Positions 35,157 to 43,592 of a DNA stretch of 64,000 bases are shown here, piece by piece; position 1 is the first letter of the stretch, and the number at the start of each line of letters is the position of its first letter. The translations under genes and the position numbers were made by a program. Source of the DNA: Streptomyces lydicus (lineage in GTDB: Bacteria > Actinomycetota > Actinomycetes > Streptomycetales > Streptomycetaceae); assembly GCF_000717345.1 (NCBI RefSeq), contig NZ_JNZA01000019.1:1-64000 (forward strand), in the 5' to 3' direction. The notes under the pieces are model-generated. The model had not been told where the DNA came from and made no database searches. It saw only the letters and a list, made by a program, of their open reading frames with translations.

Positions 35157-35563
35157 GAGACCGGCGCCTTCGCGATGCGGCGCAGCGTGGCCGCACAGCG
35201 GGTGTGCGGTGCTGCCGCTGCGACGGCGTGCGCGTCGGCCGCTGTGTCGACGTAGCGGAGCTGAGGCAGGTCCCGCACGGTCAGGCGCGCGTCGAGGAGC
35301 CGCTTGCGCTGGATGGCGCCGGTGGTATCCGTGGACATCGGGACGCCCAGCAGCAGCCTGGGATCCGGTTCGGCCAGGCCGAGGGCCCAGAAGCCGCCGT
35401 CGGCAGCGGGACCGAACCATGCGTCGCACCCCGGCCAGGCGTCCGGTGCGCGTTCCGCGGCCCCGGCCGGGGTGTGGGGCGCAGTGAGACGGGTTGCGGC
35501 CCGGCCCTGGACGGCTTGCCCGGCCAGGACGATCAGTGTGGTTCGTGCACGTGAGCGGGTCAT
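35153..35563 (-). pseudogene. DUF2064/TIGR04282 nucleotidyl-glycosyltransferase-like gene with internal deletion
   Basis: 136 aa, against roughly 200-230 for the family. The N-terminal TTLIVLAGQAVQGRAATRLT corresponds to the family start (usually AKAPVPGRVKTRL), but the conserved Lys is Ala here. Sequence then jumps from TPAGAAER directly to DAWFGPAADGGFWALGL and GVPMSTDTTGA, which belong to the C-terminal half. About 100 residues in between are absent while the reading frame stays open. It is probably not functional as a nucleotide-sugar binding enzyme, although the frame and the GTGA coupling to the methyltransferase are kept, so it may still serve translation of the next gene. Confidence 0.65.
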
Positions 35564-35606
35564 CGGGACTTCCCTGTCGGCCCTTTCTCAGAACTGGCGG
35601 CGGTGG

Positions 35607-36125
35607 CTATGCCGGACGTCGGCCGGGCGGCTTCGGAGGGGCTTCGTGCACCCTCGGCCGGGGTGAATGCGCGCGCCACATGGCGACCAGCAGACACACC
35701 GCGGAGCCTGCGAAGAGGGCAGCGGTGATCAGCAGCCAACGGCCCCAGAACACGTCGGCCGGCAGGCCGGTATACGAGGTGAAGCCCGGGACCCGGCTCA
35801 GGATGAGCGGATACCAGACGAGGAGCAGCAGGAGGGCCACGAAAGCGGGCACACGGATGTAGTTGATGCGGCCTGTCACCGGGCGGGGGCGGTCCGCCAT
35901 GTCCTTTCCACGCCGGAAGACGGATTGCAGCACTCGGTCGGTGACGGTGTAGAGGGGGAGGAAGACCAGGTCGTGCAGGAGCGCGGCGCCCACGAACCAG
36001 ATGACGACGCCGAGCGTGTCTCCCTCGAGCAACCGGAGTCCCGCATAGACGGCCAGGGCGAAGGAGCACAGCACGATCAAGAGGTGCAAGGGGGATGCGC
36101 CGTAGCGTGTGCGGAAGCCTTTCAC
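35607..36125 (-). CDS. Small membrane protein of a Mo-cofactor operon
   Basis: 172-aa membrane protein, not assigned to a named family. Hydrophobic helices lie near residues 12-32 (LHLLIVLCSFALAVYAGLRL), 38-58, 90-112 (VPAFVALLLLLVWYPLIL) and 128-150. The C-terminus is basic and proline-rich. The GTG at 36125 overlaps the stop of the oxidoreductase gene (GTGA), so the two are translated together, and a role as membrane partner of that redox protein is a reasonable guess. Confidence 0.7.
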   Translation of the reverse strand: MKGFRTRYGASPLHLLIVLCSFALAVYAGLRLLEGDTLGVVIWFVGAALLHDLVFLPLYTVTDRVLQSVFRRGKDMADRPRPVTGRINYIRVPAFVALLLLLVWYPLILSRVPGFTSYTGLPADVFWGRWLLITAALFAGSAVCLLVAMWRAHSPRPRVHEAPPKPPGRRPA

Positions 36126-37585
36126 TGTGCCGCTCCGAAGGTGAGGTGAGTGACCCATTTGGTGTTGTGCACGCCGGGGTTGGCCGGGACGATGATCCGC
36201 GCCGGATAGCCGTGGTCCGGGGAGAGGTCGGCGCCATTGACTCGCAGGGCGAGCAGTGACCTGGGGTCGCGGACCTGGTTGTCGCGCAGGTGGGTGGAGC
36301 TGAAGGCGCCGCCGCGCTGGGCGGACTCGACGAAGACGCCCGGTGGGCTCCGCCGCAGTCCGACCAGGGCCGCCAGGTCGGCCAGCCGTACACCGCTCCA
36401 GTCCTGGTCGTCGGTGGACCAGCCCTCTACACAGGCGATGGGCAGGGCTGCGACGTACTGCGGCAGCGCAAGCACCTGTGCCCGGGTGAAGACCCGTTCC
36501 CGGCCGGGGCCGCGCACGACCAGGCGCCAGTCGGGCCCGATGTCGCGGGCACGGATACCTACCTCCGCGGCGGTCTTGTTGATCTGAAAGCCGTTGGGGC
36601 CCTTCCCCGGCTCCTGCCCGTGCGGTGCCAGCAGTGCGGTTTTGCGCAGGGACCCGCCGGTGCTCTGCCCGGCCGTCACGACGAGGAGTGCCAGCGAGCC
36701 GGCGCCCACCAGGCCGAGCGCGCCCCGCCGCGACATCGTGGGCGGCGCGGGATGGGGAGTCACCAGGCCGGTGTCATCCGGCGGTTCGGGTGTCGTGCGT
36801 GCGACGGGGGTCCGCAGGACGCTGCGCCAGCGACGGCTGCGCAGCACTCGTGCCATGGTGGGAATCCGGAAGGCGACGTGGACGACGAAGGCGCCGATGA
36901 AGACCCAGCCGCCGTAGAAGTGCAGGGTGTAGAAGGACCCGGGGAAGATGTAGTGGAGCTGGATGTTGAGCACGCCGGTGACGAATTCGAACAGCGCCCC
37001 GCCCACGAGGAGCAGCAACGAGAGCCGCTCCAGTGCATGGCTCAGTGAACGCACCGGCGGCCAGGTGAACAGCTTGGGGATTACCGACCACAGCTTCGCC
37101 AGCAGGATCGGGATCAGCACCACGCCCAGCGTCACGTGGATTCCCTGGGTGAGGCGGTAGAGCCAGTACGGACTGGTCGGCCAGGAGAACAGATAGAAGC
37201 CGAGCCAGCCCTTCCCCGGCGTCTTGTCGTTGCCCGGTGCCAGATTCGGGTTGTACGCGGCGTAGGACAGCAGCCCGGTCACGAACAGCACGGTGATGCC
37301 GGCCAGGAGGATCAGCCCGAACACCGACGTCAGCCACGGCCCCCGCAACGGACTGCGCCAGAAGCCCGGCCGCGTGGGGCCCGGCGGCGGACTGTTCAAC
37401 AGTGCGGCGAGGCGCCGACGACGGTCGGGATGGGGCTTGGCGGCCTTCTTGGTAGGTAGGGCGGAGTCGTCGGCTGGTCGATGCGCGGAGCTCCCTCGGG
37501 GTGGCGGGCCGCTCTCGGCTGCCTTGTCAGGCTGTTGCCGAGGTCTGGCACGACGAGGCTCATCGTCACGGTCGCTGCCCTCCAC
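36122..37585 (-). CDS. Cytochrome b561-like domain fused to a sulfite-oxidase-type molybdopterin domain
   Basis: 487-aa membrane redox protein. The N-terminal half has four helices with candidate heme histidines (TQGIHVTLG and LHFYGGWVFIGAFVVHVAF), then a fifth helix in RRGALGLVGAGSLALLVVT, then an outside sulfite oxidase-like Mo-cofactor domain (about 310-487) with the Mo-ligand cysteine in IACVEGWSTDDQDWSG. Electron flow between an outside substrate and the quinone pool is expected; the substrate is unknown. GTG at 37585 is chosen for its GAGGGG ribosome site six bases upstream; in-frame starts further up have none. First gene of the four-gene minus-strand operon. Confidence 0.85.
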   Translation of the reverse strand: MEGSDRDDEPRRARPRQQPDKAAESGPPPRGSSAHRPADDSALPTKKAAKPHPDRRRRLAALLNSPPPGPTRPGFWRSPLRGPWLTSVFGLILLAGITVLFVTGLLSYAAYNPNLAPGNDKTPGKGWLGFYLFSWPTSPYWLYRLTQGIHVTLGVVLIPILLAKLWSVIPKLFTWPPVRSLSHALERLSLLLLVGGALFEFVTGVLNIQLHYIFPGSFYTLHFYGGWVFIGAFVVHVAFRIPTMARVLRSRRWRSVLRTPVARTTPEPPDDTGLVTPHPAPPTMSRRGALGLVGAGSLALLVVTAGQSTGGSLRKTALLAPHGQEPGKGPNGFQINKTAAEVGIRARDIGPDWRLVVRGPGRERVFTRAQVLALPQYVAALPIACVEGWSTDDQDWSGVRLADLAALVGLRRSPPGVFVESAQRGGAFSSTHLRDNQVRDPRSLLALRVNGADLSPDHGYPARIIVPANPGVHNTKWVTHLTFGAAQ

Positions 37586-37856
37586 ATCGATCCCCTCATG
37601 GCGGCCGGGGCGGCGTGATCGCCGCGCAGGACTCACCGTATGCAGGTCGATGCGCATTTCCTGTGTTGTCGCACATTACGGAACTCTTTCGGACTCACGC
37701 TGACCTGGTCCCGGCCCGCGACGGACTCATCTCCCACGGTCCGCTACGGACCGAGCGCGCCCTGGGTGAGCCCGAACCGTCTCGGCTTCGGTTGACAGGG
37801 CTCAAGGCCCAGTTCACGCATGAGCCAGCGGATCAGTACGCGCCGGCCGTGCTTCG
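37586..37856. other. Intergenic, likely promoter region of the Mo-cofactor operon
   Basis: Upstream of the minus-strand operon start at 37585. A short lower-GC part (about 37660-37690) could hold the promoter. No gene is seen before the SDR remnant. Confidence 0.3.
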
Positions 37857-38119
37857 TTGCCACGCCTGCTCGCCCACGGCGAGGGCGCGATCCTCAACAC
37901 CAGCTCGATCAATGCCCGGCCGCCCTTCCCCATGGTGCGGGGCTCTTCAGCGGCCCAAGCCACGCTGAGCACCCTCACCAAGGCGCTGTCGGACGAATTC
38001 GCTCCCCGTGATGTCCGCGTCAACGCCGTCGCTGCCGTTGCCTTCCTGGATTCCCCGCGGCCCGGCAACATCACTGGGGCCGAGTTCGTCATCGACGGGG
38101 CCAGATCAAGACCCTCTGA
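37857..38119 (+). pseudogene. Decayed short-chain dehydrogenase (SDR) gene
   Basis: Only the C-terminal part of an SDR oxidoreductase remains. GEGAILNTSSINARPPFP carries the catalytic Ser region; SSAAQATLSTLTKALSDEF aligns with YSAAKAALSSLTKAL but lacks the catalytic Tyr and Lys. DVRVNAV then jumps to AAVAFLDSPRPGNITGAEF, missing about 45 residues, and the usual ending is shifted to another frame, where QIKTL and a TGA (38117-38119) are found. So it has lost its N-terminus, has an internal deletion, active-site changes and a late frameshift. Confidence 0.8.
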
Positions 38120-38589
38120 TGGCAGACCGAGCGAACCAGGCTGGTGGCCAGGGCAGTCTGCAGCCATTGGCCGACGTGCGTCCCGCCCCTGAAGACGCAG
38201 TCACTTGCCGCCCCGATACCCGGCCGGGCTTCAGACGGACGACAGGGCTCCGCGCATGGCTGGAGCCGGGACCGCGGGTTCCAGCCATGCGTCGAACTGC
38301 GGGCAGTCGGCCACGCACACCCCTGGACCAAACAACAGGCACAGGACGCCGTGCCCCGCCCCTCCCCCAGCAAAACTGCCTGACCAGGAAGAATCAGTCG
38401 GCCCAGGCGATCGGAAGGCGGCTTCTCAGGCCCCTGCTCCCGGTTTGCGAGCCGCTCTGAAGGGGTCGATTCTGAAGGGGAGGCATGCCATCCGATCGTG
38501 TGGACCGAGCGCAAGGGCTGCGGAGCTTGCTTGCGGCGTGGGTGTCCGACGCGCCGGGGGGCGCGGCCTGATCAGGGAGCGGGTTCCAG
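38120..38589. other. Non-coding stretch with a strong inverted repeat
   Basis: No credible gene. It contains a 12-bp perfect inverted repeat at 38253-38291, listed separately. The ferredoxin cassette starts at its right end. Confidence 0.5.
38253..38291. repeat. 12-bp perfect inverted repeat (stem-loop)
   Basis: Arms CGCATGGCTGGA (38253-38264) and TCCAGCCATGCG (38280-38291) with a 15-nt GC-rich loop. It lies between the SDR remnant and the ferredoxin gene. It could be a terminator, an attenuator of the following operon, or a trace of a lost mobile element. Confidence 0.7.
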
Positions 38590-38817
38590 ATGAGGCTTGT
38601 CGTCGATCTCAACCGGTGCCAGGGATTCGCGCAGTGCGTCTTTCTCGCCCCGGACGTCTTCTCCCTGCACGGGGACGAAGCGCTGCTGTTTTCCCCTCGC
38701 TTCGACGAGGCACAACGCGACCGGGTGGAGAAGGCTGCTGCCGCCTGCCCGGTCCAGGCCATCCTTGTCGACTACTCCGACGAGCCTACGTTGCGGGTGG
38801 AACCCGATGTCGGCTGA
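38590..38817 (+). CDS. Ferredoxin, probable [3Fe-4S] type, for cytochrome P450 (cassette 1)
   Basis: 75-aa ferredoxin. Cluster cysteines are Cys10, Cys16 and Cys53 (NRCQGFAQC and AACPVQAI); three cysteines in this pattern fit a [3Fe-4S] cluster. It should pass electrons from the ferredoxin reductase encoded next to the P450 encoded third. The reductase gene begins inside its last codons (overlap 38807-38817). It is closely related to the ferredoxin at 55993-56211. ATG at 38590 gives the family N-terminus MRLVVDLN. Confidence 0.9.
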   Translation: MRLVVDLNRCQGFAQCVFLAPDVFSLHGDEALLFSPRFDEAQRDRVEKAAAACPVQAILVDYSDEPTLRVEPDVG

Positions 38818-40201
38818 CGCGGACGTCGAGGTCCTGCGGCGCCAGGGCCGCATTGTCGTCGTCGGTGCCTCGCTCGCCGGTTTGCGCGCGGCGGAGACCT
38901 TGCGCGAGAAAGGATTCACCGGATCGCTGACCATGATCGGCGACGAGCCTTACGAGCCCTACGACCGGCCGCCGCTGTCCAAGCAGGCGCTGCTCGGAAG
39001 GGCACGGCCCGAGGACACCGCGCTGCCACGGCGGCGCGACATCGACGCCGAATGGCGTCTGGGCGTCGCCGCCGAGGGCCTGGACCGTGTCGCCAAGCTG
39101 GTACGCCTGGCGAACGGAGCCACCGTCGCCTACGACCGCCTGCTGATCACCACCGGGACCAGAGCGCGGCCCTGGATTCACCCGGAAGAGGCCGCGCTGG
39201 ACGGGGTGTTCGTGCTGCGTACCCGTGAGGACTCCACACGCCTGACCCGGAAACTGGCCGGGGGCGTGTCCCGGGTGCTGGTGATCGGCGCCGGTTTCAC
39301 GGGCTCCGAAGTCGCCTCCGCCTGCCGGGAGCTGGGCCTTGAGGTCACGGTCGTCGAACGCGGCCCGGCACCGTTGGTGGGCCCGCTCGGCGGAGTGATC
39401 GGCGCGGTCGCGGACCGGCTGCAGCGCAGGAAGGGAGTGGAATTGCGCTGCGGCATCAGCGTCACCGCCCTGGAGGGCGACGACGTCGGACGCCTGAGAC
39501 GCGCCCATCTGTCGGACGGTTCGGCGATCGACGTGGAGGTGGCGGTCGTCTCGCTCGGTGCCGTCCGCAACGCGGAGTGGCTCGCCGGCTCGGGGGTGGC
39601 CGCAGGTCCCCGGGGGGTCGCGTGCGACGCCGGGTGCCGGGTGTTCGACGTCAACGGCATCGTCACCGACGACATCTATGCCGCCGGTGACGTCGCCCGC
39701 AGCCCGCACCCGCTGTTCGACTACCAGTTCCTGTCGCTGGAGCACTGGGGCAACGCGGTCGAACAGGCCGAGATCGCCGCCCACAACATGATCTGTGCAG
39801 GTCCCGAGCGCCGTCCGCACCTGTGGCTGCCGATGTTCTGGTCCTCCCAGTTCGGCGTCAACATCAAGTCCGTGGGTGTGCCCTCGATGGGCGACCAGCT
39901 GGTCATCGCCCAGGGAGCCCTCGACGAGGAGCGGTTCGTAGCGGTGTACGGCTACCACGGCCGCGTCATCGCCGCGGCGTCCTTCGACGGAGCCAAGTGG
40001 ATGGGGTTCTACGAGCAGCAGATCGCGGCCGGCGCGCCCTTCCCGCCGGAGTACCGCACGGTCGACCGTCGCACCGAAACGTTGCAACCGGTCGACCCGG
40101 CCTTCCCGGATCCCCATCTGCCCACCCACGGGGCCACGGTCACGCTGACGGGTCACTCACCGAGCGAACGGCGTGTGACGTTCGTTCCGGCCCATGCCTG
40201 A
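38807..40201 (+). CDS. FAD-dependent ferredoxin reductase (cassette 1)
   Basis: 464-aa class of rubredoxin/putidaredoxin-reductase-like flavoprotein. FAD-binding motif IVVVGASLAGLRAAETLR is near residue 17, the NAD(P)H-binding motif VLVIGAGFTGSEVASACREL near 160, and the second FAD contact DIYAAGDVARS near 290. It would reduce the ferredoxin encoded upstream with NAD(P)H. ATG at 38807 overlaps the ferredoxin gene by 11 bp. Its paralog at 54593-55996 shares long identical stretches, for example IGDEPYEPYDRPPLSKQ. Confidence 0.92.
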   Translation: MSADADVEVLRRQGRIVVVGASLAGLRAAETLREKGFTGSLTMIGDEPYEPYDRPPLSKQALLGRARPEDTALPRRRDIDAEWRLGVAAEGLDRVAKLVRLANGATVAYDRLLITTGTRARPWIHPEEAALDGVFVLRTREDSTRLTRKLAGGVSRVLVIGAGFTGSEVASACRELGLEVTVVERGPAPLVGPLGGVIGAVADRLQRRKGVELRCGISVTALEGDDVGRLRRAHLSDGSAIDVEVAVVSLGAVRNAEWLAGSGVAAGPRGVACDAGCRVFDVNGIVTDDIYAAGDVARSPHPLFDYQFLSLEHWGNAVEQAEIAAHNMICAGPERRPHLWLPMFWSSQFGVNIKSVGVPSMGDQLVIAQGALDEERFVAVYGYHGRVIAAASFDGAKWMGFYEQQIAAGAPFPPEYRTVDRRTETLQPVDPAFPDPHLPTHGATVTLTGHSPSERRVTFVPAHA

Positions 40202-40240
40202 TCACCGGCCCTGTGCCGCCCGGCGACCTCAGGAGACACC

Positions 40241-41452
40241 ATGACGCCCGGCACCATCACTGCTCAGATCACCGACTACGCCAACCGGGCCGATCCGTAC
40301 CCGCTCTACGCGGAGCTGCGCAAGACACCGGTCAGGCGGGAGGACGACGGCACCTACGTGGTCAGCACGTACGAGGAGGTGCGGAGCCTGGCCAACGACC
40401 CGCGGCTGAGCAACGACACCCGCAACCGCCCGCCCGGTCACGCCCGTCCCGGGCAACCGGCGGAGGAGACCGGCCTGCCACCCAGCTTCATCTTCACCGA
40501 CCCGCCCGTGCACGACCGGCTGCGCGACACCATCAACCGGCCGTTCGGCCCCCCGCACAGCCCCAGGTTCCTCGACGGCCTGCGCGGAGAGCTGGCCAAG
40601 GTCGTCACCGAGCTGCTCGACGCCTTCGAAGGCAAGGACCAGGTCGACATCGTCGAGGACTTCTCCTATCCCCTTCCCGTCACCGCCATCTGCAAGGTTC
40701 TCGGCGTGCCACGCGAGGACGAACCGCGCTTCCACGTCTGGGCCGATGCCCTGGCGTCGTCACTCGATCCGCAGTCCGGCGGCGGCGACGAAAGCCAGGA
40801 AAAGGCACAGCGGGCACGCCAGGACATGGGCGCCTACCTGACCGATCTGATCGAGACCAAACGCCGCCACCCCGGCCCCGGGATCCTCAGCGCACTCGCC
40901 CCCGACATGACACCGGCAGACCTGGAGGCCACCGCGGTGCTCCTCCTGGTCGCCGGCCATGAGACCACCGTCAACGCGATCACGAATACGACGCTCACCT
41001 TGCTGCGCCACCCCGACGTCCTCCAGCGGTTCCTGCAGGATCCGGGCCTGGCTGTCCCGCTCATCGAGGAAGTGCTGCGGTACGAGCCCCCGGTCCAGTT
41101 CGTCCCGTGGACCACCGCCCTGGCCGACATCGACGTCGCCGGCACCACGATCCCCAAGGGCTCTCCGGTATGGCTCATGCTGGCGGCGGCCAACCGCGAC
41201 CCCCAACGCTTCGCGGACCCCGACCGGTTCGATCCCGACCGCAAGGACAACGAGCACCTGGGCTTCTACACCGGCATCCACTACTGCTTCGGCGCCCCGC
41301 TCGCCCGCATAGAACTCCACGTGGCCGTGCCGGAACTGTTCCGCCGGGTCACGTTCTCCCAACTGCTCGAGGACCCACCGCCGTACCGCGCCAACGCAGT
41401 GCTGCGCGGCCCCCGCCACCTTCCCGTGGCGATCGAGGGCCTCACGGCCTGA
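40241..41452 (+). CDS. Cytochrome P450 (cassette 1)
   Basis: 403-aa soluble bacterial P450. I-helix oxygen-binding motif [11 protein letters not shown] near residue 243, K-helix EVLRYEPP (ExxR) near 282, and the heme-binding loop [15 protein letters not shown] with the cysteine ligand at about residue 349. All functional motifs are intact. It is third in the ferredoxin, reductase, P450 order, 39 bp after the reductase. The CYP family cannot be named without a search. Substrate unknown; no biosynthetic core enzyme is adjacent, so a catabolic or detoxifying role is possible. Confidence 0.93.
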   Translation: MTPGTITAQITDYANRADPYPLYAELRKTPVRREDDGTYVVSTYEEVRSLANDPRLSNDTRNRPPGHARPGQPAEETGLPPSFIFTDPPVHDRLRDTINRPFGPPHSPRFLDGLRGELAKVVTELLDAFEGKDQVDIVEDFSYPLPVTAICKVLGVPREDEPRFHVWADALASSLDPQSGGGDESQEKAQRARQDMGAYLTDLIETKRRHPGPGILSALAPDMTPADLEATAVLLLVAGHETTVNAITNTTLTLLRHPDVLQRFLQDPGLAVPLIEEVLRYEPPVQFVPWTTALADIDVAGTTIPKGSPVWLMLAAANRDPQRFADPDRFDPDRKDNEHLGFYTGIHYCFGAPLARIELHVAVPELFRRVTFSQLLEDPPPYRANAVLRGPRHLPVAIEGLTA

Positions 41453-41864
41453 GCGCCGCAGAGGCTTTCACCCCGACCCTCGAACCAGGTGCAGCTCCAC
41501 GACGGCAACGGCCGCCTCGGCAAGCCCCTCCCCTGGGCCGGCCGATGTTCCCGCTCCGGTTCCGCAAAGCAGCGGACACTGGCTGGAAGCCAGGCACTCA
41601 CCGGGAAGTCGCCAACCGGCCTCCGCGATGAAAGCCGGTAGCCGCTTCGCCGGTGGGCGTCTCGATTGACGTGGCTCGGCGGTCCGGGTACCCCCCGACG
41701 GGAGGTTGCGACGGGCAAGGTTACGGAACGCTGACGGGACCCGGCCCGGCAGCGTTCCACCACGCGATGTATTCGGGCGTGTTCACCGTCGGTCGTCGCG
41801 AGGTTCGAACCCACCTGTCCGTACGCTGTCGGCTGGTGCACGTGGACGGCGGTTGGGAGTGGGC
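41453..41864. other. Intergenic region, no gene seen
   Basis: Open frames here are short and lack family resemblance. A TTGACG at 41668-41673 is a possible -35 box for the downstream DUF1003 gene but no matching -10 box was convincing. Confidence 0.35.
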
Positions 41865-42362
41865 ATGGGCGGCGCTGTGAGCGGTCCCGGCGGGCCGAGG
41901 GATCCGGGCGGGCTGGCTCTGCGGCTGCGGCGTGAGCAGGAGGTGCTCGCGCGGATGCGCGGGACCGAGGACCGGATCGCGGACGCGATCACCGCCTTCG
42001 CCGGCACCATGCAGTTCGTCTACATCCATGCGGCGTGGTTCACGGTCTGGATCGTGTGCAACGAAGGCGCGTTCGGTCAGAAGGCCGTCTGGGATCCCTT
42101 CCCCTTCGGGCTGCTCACGATGATCGTCAGCCTGGAGGCGATCTTCCTGTCCACCTTCGTGATGGTGAGCCAGAACCGCCAGGCCGCCCGGGAGAACGTC
42201 CGCGCCGACCTCGACTTCGAGACCAATGTGCGCTCGGAGGTGTGGTCGATCCACATGGGCCGCGCCCTGGGCGTCGACCCGACGGAGGTCGAGCGCAAGG
42301 TGCAGGAAGTCCTCGCGGAGAACCGCGCCCGGATGGCCGGCTCCGGCCACTCCTCTCAGTAG
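41865..42362 (+). CDS. DUF1003 family membrane protein
   Basis: 165-aa protein of the DUF1003 family. Two membrane helices: TMQFVYIHAAWFTVWIV (about 43-63) and FGLLTMIVSLEAIFLSTFVM (about 78-100), followed by SQNRQAARENVRADLDFETN, the characteristic soluble helix of the family. Function is unknown; both ends are expected in the cytoplasm. ATG at 41865 follows a GGGAGTGGG stretch; upstream in-frame codons only add a variable leader. Confidence 0.85.
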   Translation: MGGAVSGPGGPRDPGGLALRLRREQEVLARMRGTEDRIADAITAFAGTMQFVYIHAAWFTVWIVCNEGAFGQKAVWDPFPFGLLTMIVSLEAIFLSTFVMVSQNRQAARENVRADLDFETNVRSEVWSIHMGRALGVDPTEVERKVQEVLAENRARMAGSGHSSQ

Positions 42363-42604
42363 CCAGTCCTCCCAGCAACAGGGGCGAAGTACCGCTGCCG
42401 GACGACGCCGCAGGGCCCCTACCGGCTCAGCGCGCCTTCTCGGCGAGGCAGACAGCGACGAACACAGCAACAGGAGTCACGCGCGTCGGAACAGCCCTTC
42501 CGCCTCGGCTGCGGCGTCTCCCCTCTCACCCGTGTCCATCCGCCCCCCACAGGCATCTTTGCCTCACTATATGCAGATACATCCTAATTACGTGGAGGCT
42601 GCGC
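42363..42604. promoter_or_regulatory. Probable promoter region of the VOC gene
   Basis: The last 50 bp (42555-42590) are much richer in A+T than the surroundings and include TTGCCT and TCCTAAT about 17 bp apart, then GTGGAGG before the ATG. This is a plausible promoter and ribosome site for the next gene. Confidence 0.4.
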
Positions 42605-43057
42605 ATGAGCCGTGATGATCTTCCATACCCAGAGACCGGGCTGCTCCTCACCCACTTCCTGACGGTGGCCGACGTAGCCCGATCCCGCGCCTTCTACGCC
42701 GACGTTCTGGGCGGTGAAGTGGTCCTCGCCGAGAACCCCTGCATCGTCAAGCTCGCCAACGGATGGATCATCATGAACCCCGGCGGCGGGCCGACCCCCG
42801 ACAAGCCGGACGTCACCCTGCGGCCACCCACTGACCCGAACACGGTCAGCAGCTTCCTCAACATCCGCGTCGCCGACATCGAGGAATGCCACCGACAGTG
42901 GAGCGCCAAGGGAGCCGAATTCCTCACTCCACCCATCGACCGCAAAGCCGAACTGCGCTGCTATCTGCGAGACCCCGACGGCTATCTCATCGAAGTAGGG
43001 CAGGCCACCGGCATGGAGCAGGGCATCTTCGCCGACCCACCCGCCGGCACCAACTGA
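42605..43057 (+). CDS. VOC superfamily (glyoxalase/bleomycin-resistance fold) protein
   Basis: 150-aa vicinal oxygen chelate protein. Two beta-alpha-beta-beta-beta modules are apparent: THFLTVADVARSRAFYADVL at the start and FLNIRVADIEECHRQWSAKG in the middle, with the final DPDGYLIEVGQ holding the usual metal-ligand Glu. VOC proteins include glyoxalases, dioxygenases and drug-binding proteins, so the activity cannot be named. GTGGAGG lies eight bases before ATG 42605. It is a single-gene unit. Confidence 0.85.
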   Translation: MSRDDLPYPETGLLLTHFLTVADVARSRAFYADVLGGEVVLAENPCIVKLANGWIIMNPGGGPTPDKPDVTLRPPTDPNTVSSFLNIRVADIEECHRQWSAKGAEFLTPPIDRKAELRCYLRDPDGYLIEVGQATGMEQGIFADPPAGTN

Positions 43058-43592
43058 CACCGACCAGCCGCGCCCCTGACCGCCTGCTGCGAAACCCAAG
43101 GAGATCACGCCGCCGTGGGTGGCCCGACAGCAAGATCGAGCCTGCCGCGCAGGTCAGCGCCGTCGACAGCCCGGGGGCGACACCGCCATCACTCGAACCC
43201 GAAGGTGGAACCGCGGGCGCCTGTACGGCACTCACCATCTGGCTCCGCACATGATCGACCGGACAAGTCCTAGATGCCCCGAGGCTGGAGCTAGGCATGA
43301 ATGCGAGCCGGTCAAGGCGGAAGGGAACATGGTCTTGGTGTGGGGGCGCTTCTCGGGGCGTGGGCAGCCCACCCCGTGGATCGCCACAATCCCTCGGCAG
43401 TGCCTGGCTGGGCTGCCGGTCGGTTGCGCCCCGCAGACGCAACGTCACACACCGCGACACCCACCGGCGGAGTTCCACACACTTGATCTTGCGTAGCGAA
43501 CCATGACAGGCACCCATACGATGGGAATTGCTGACGCACCGGTGTGCCGGACAGGCACATGAAGTCGGTACGGAGGGCGATCGACCGGGGAC
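43058..43592. other. Intergenic region, promoter of the redox-signalling operon
   Basis: No gene is supported. Near the right end CATACGAT (43513-43520) could serve as -10 of the operon starting at 43593. The rest shows no recognisable structure. Confidence 0.35.

Noticed and set aside
41801..41816. tRNA, because AGGTTCGAACCCACC looks like a T-arm
   Set aside because: No acceptor, D-arm or anticodon stem could be built around it.
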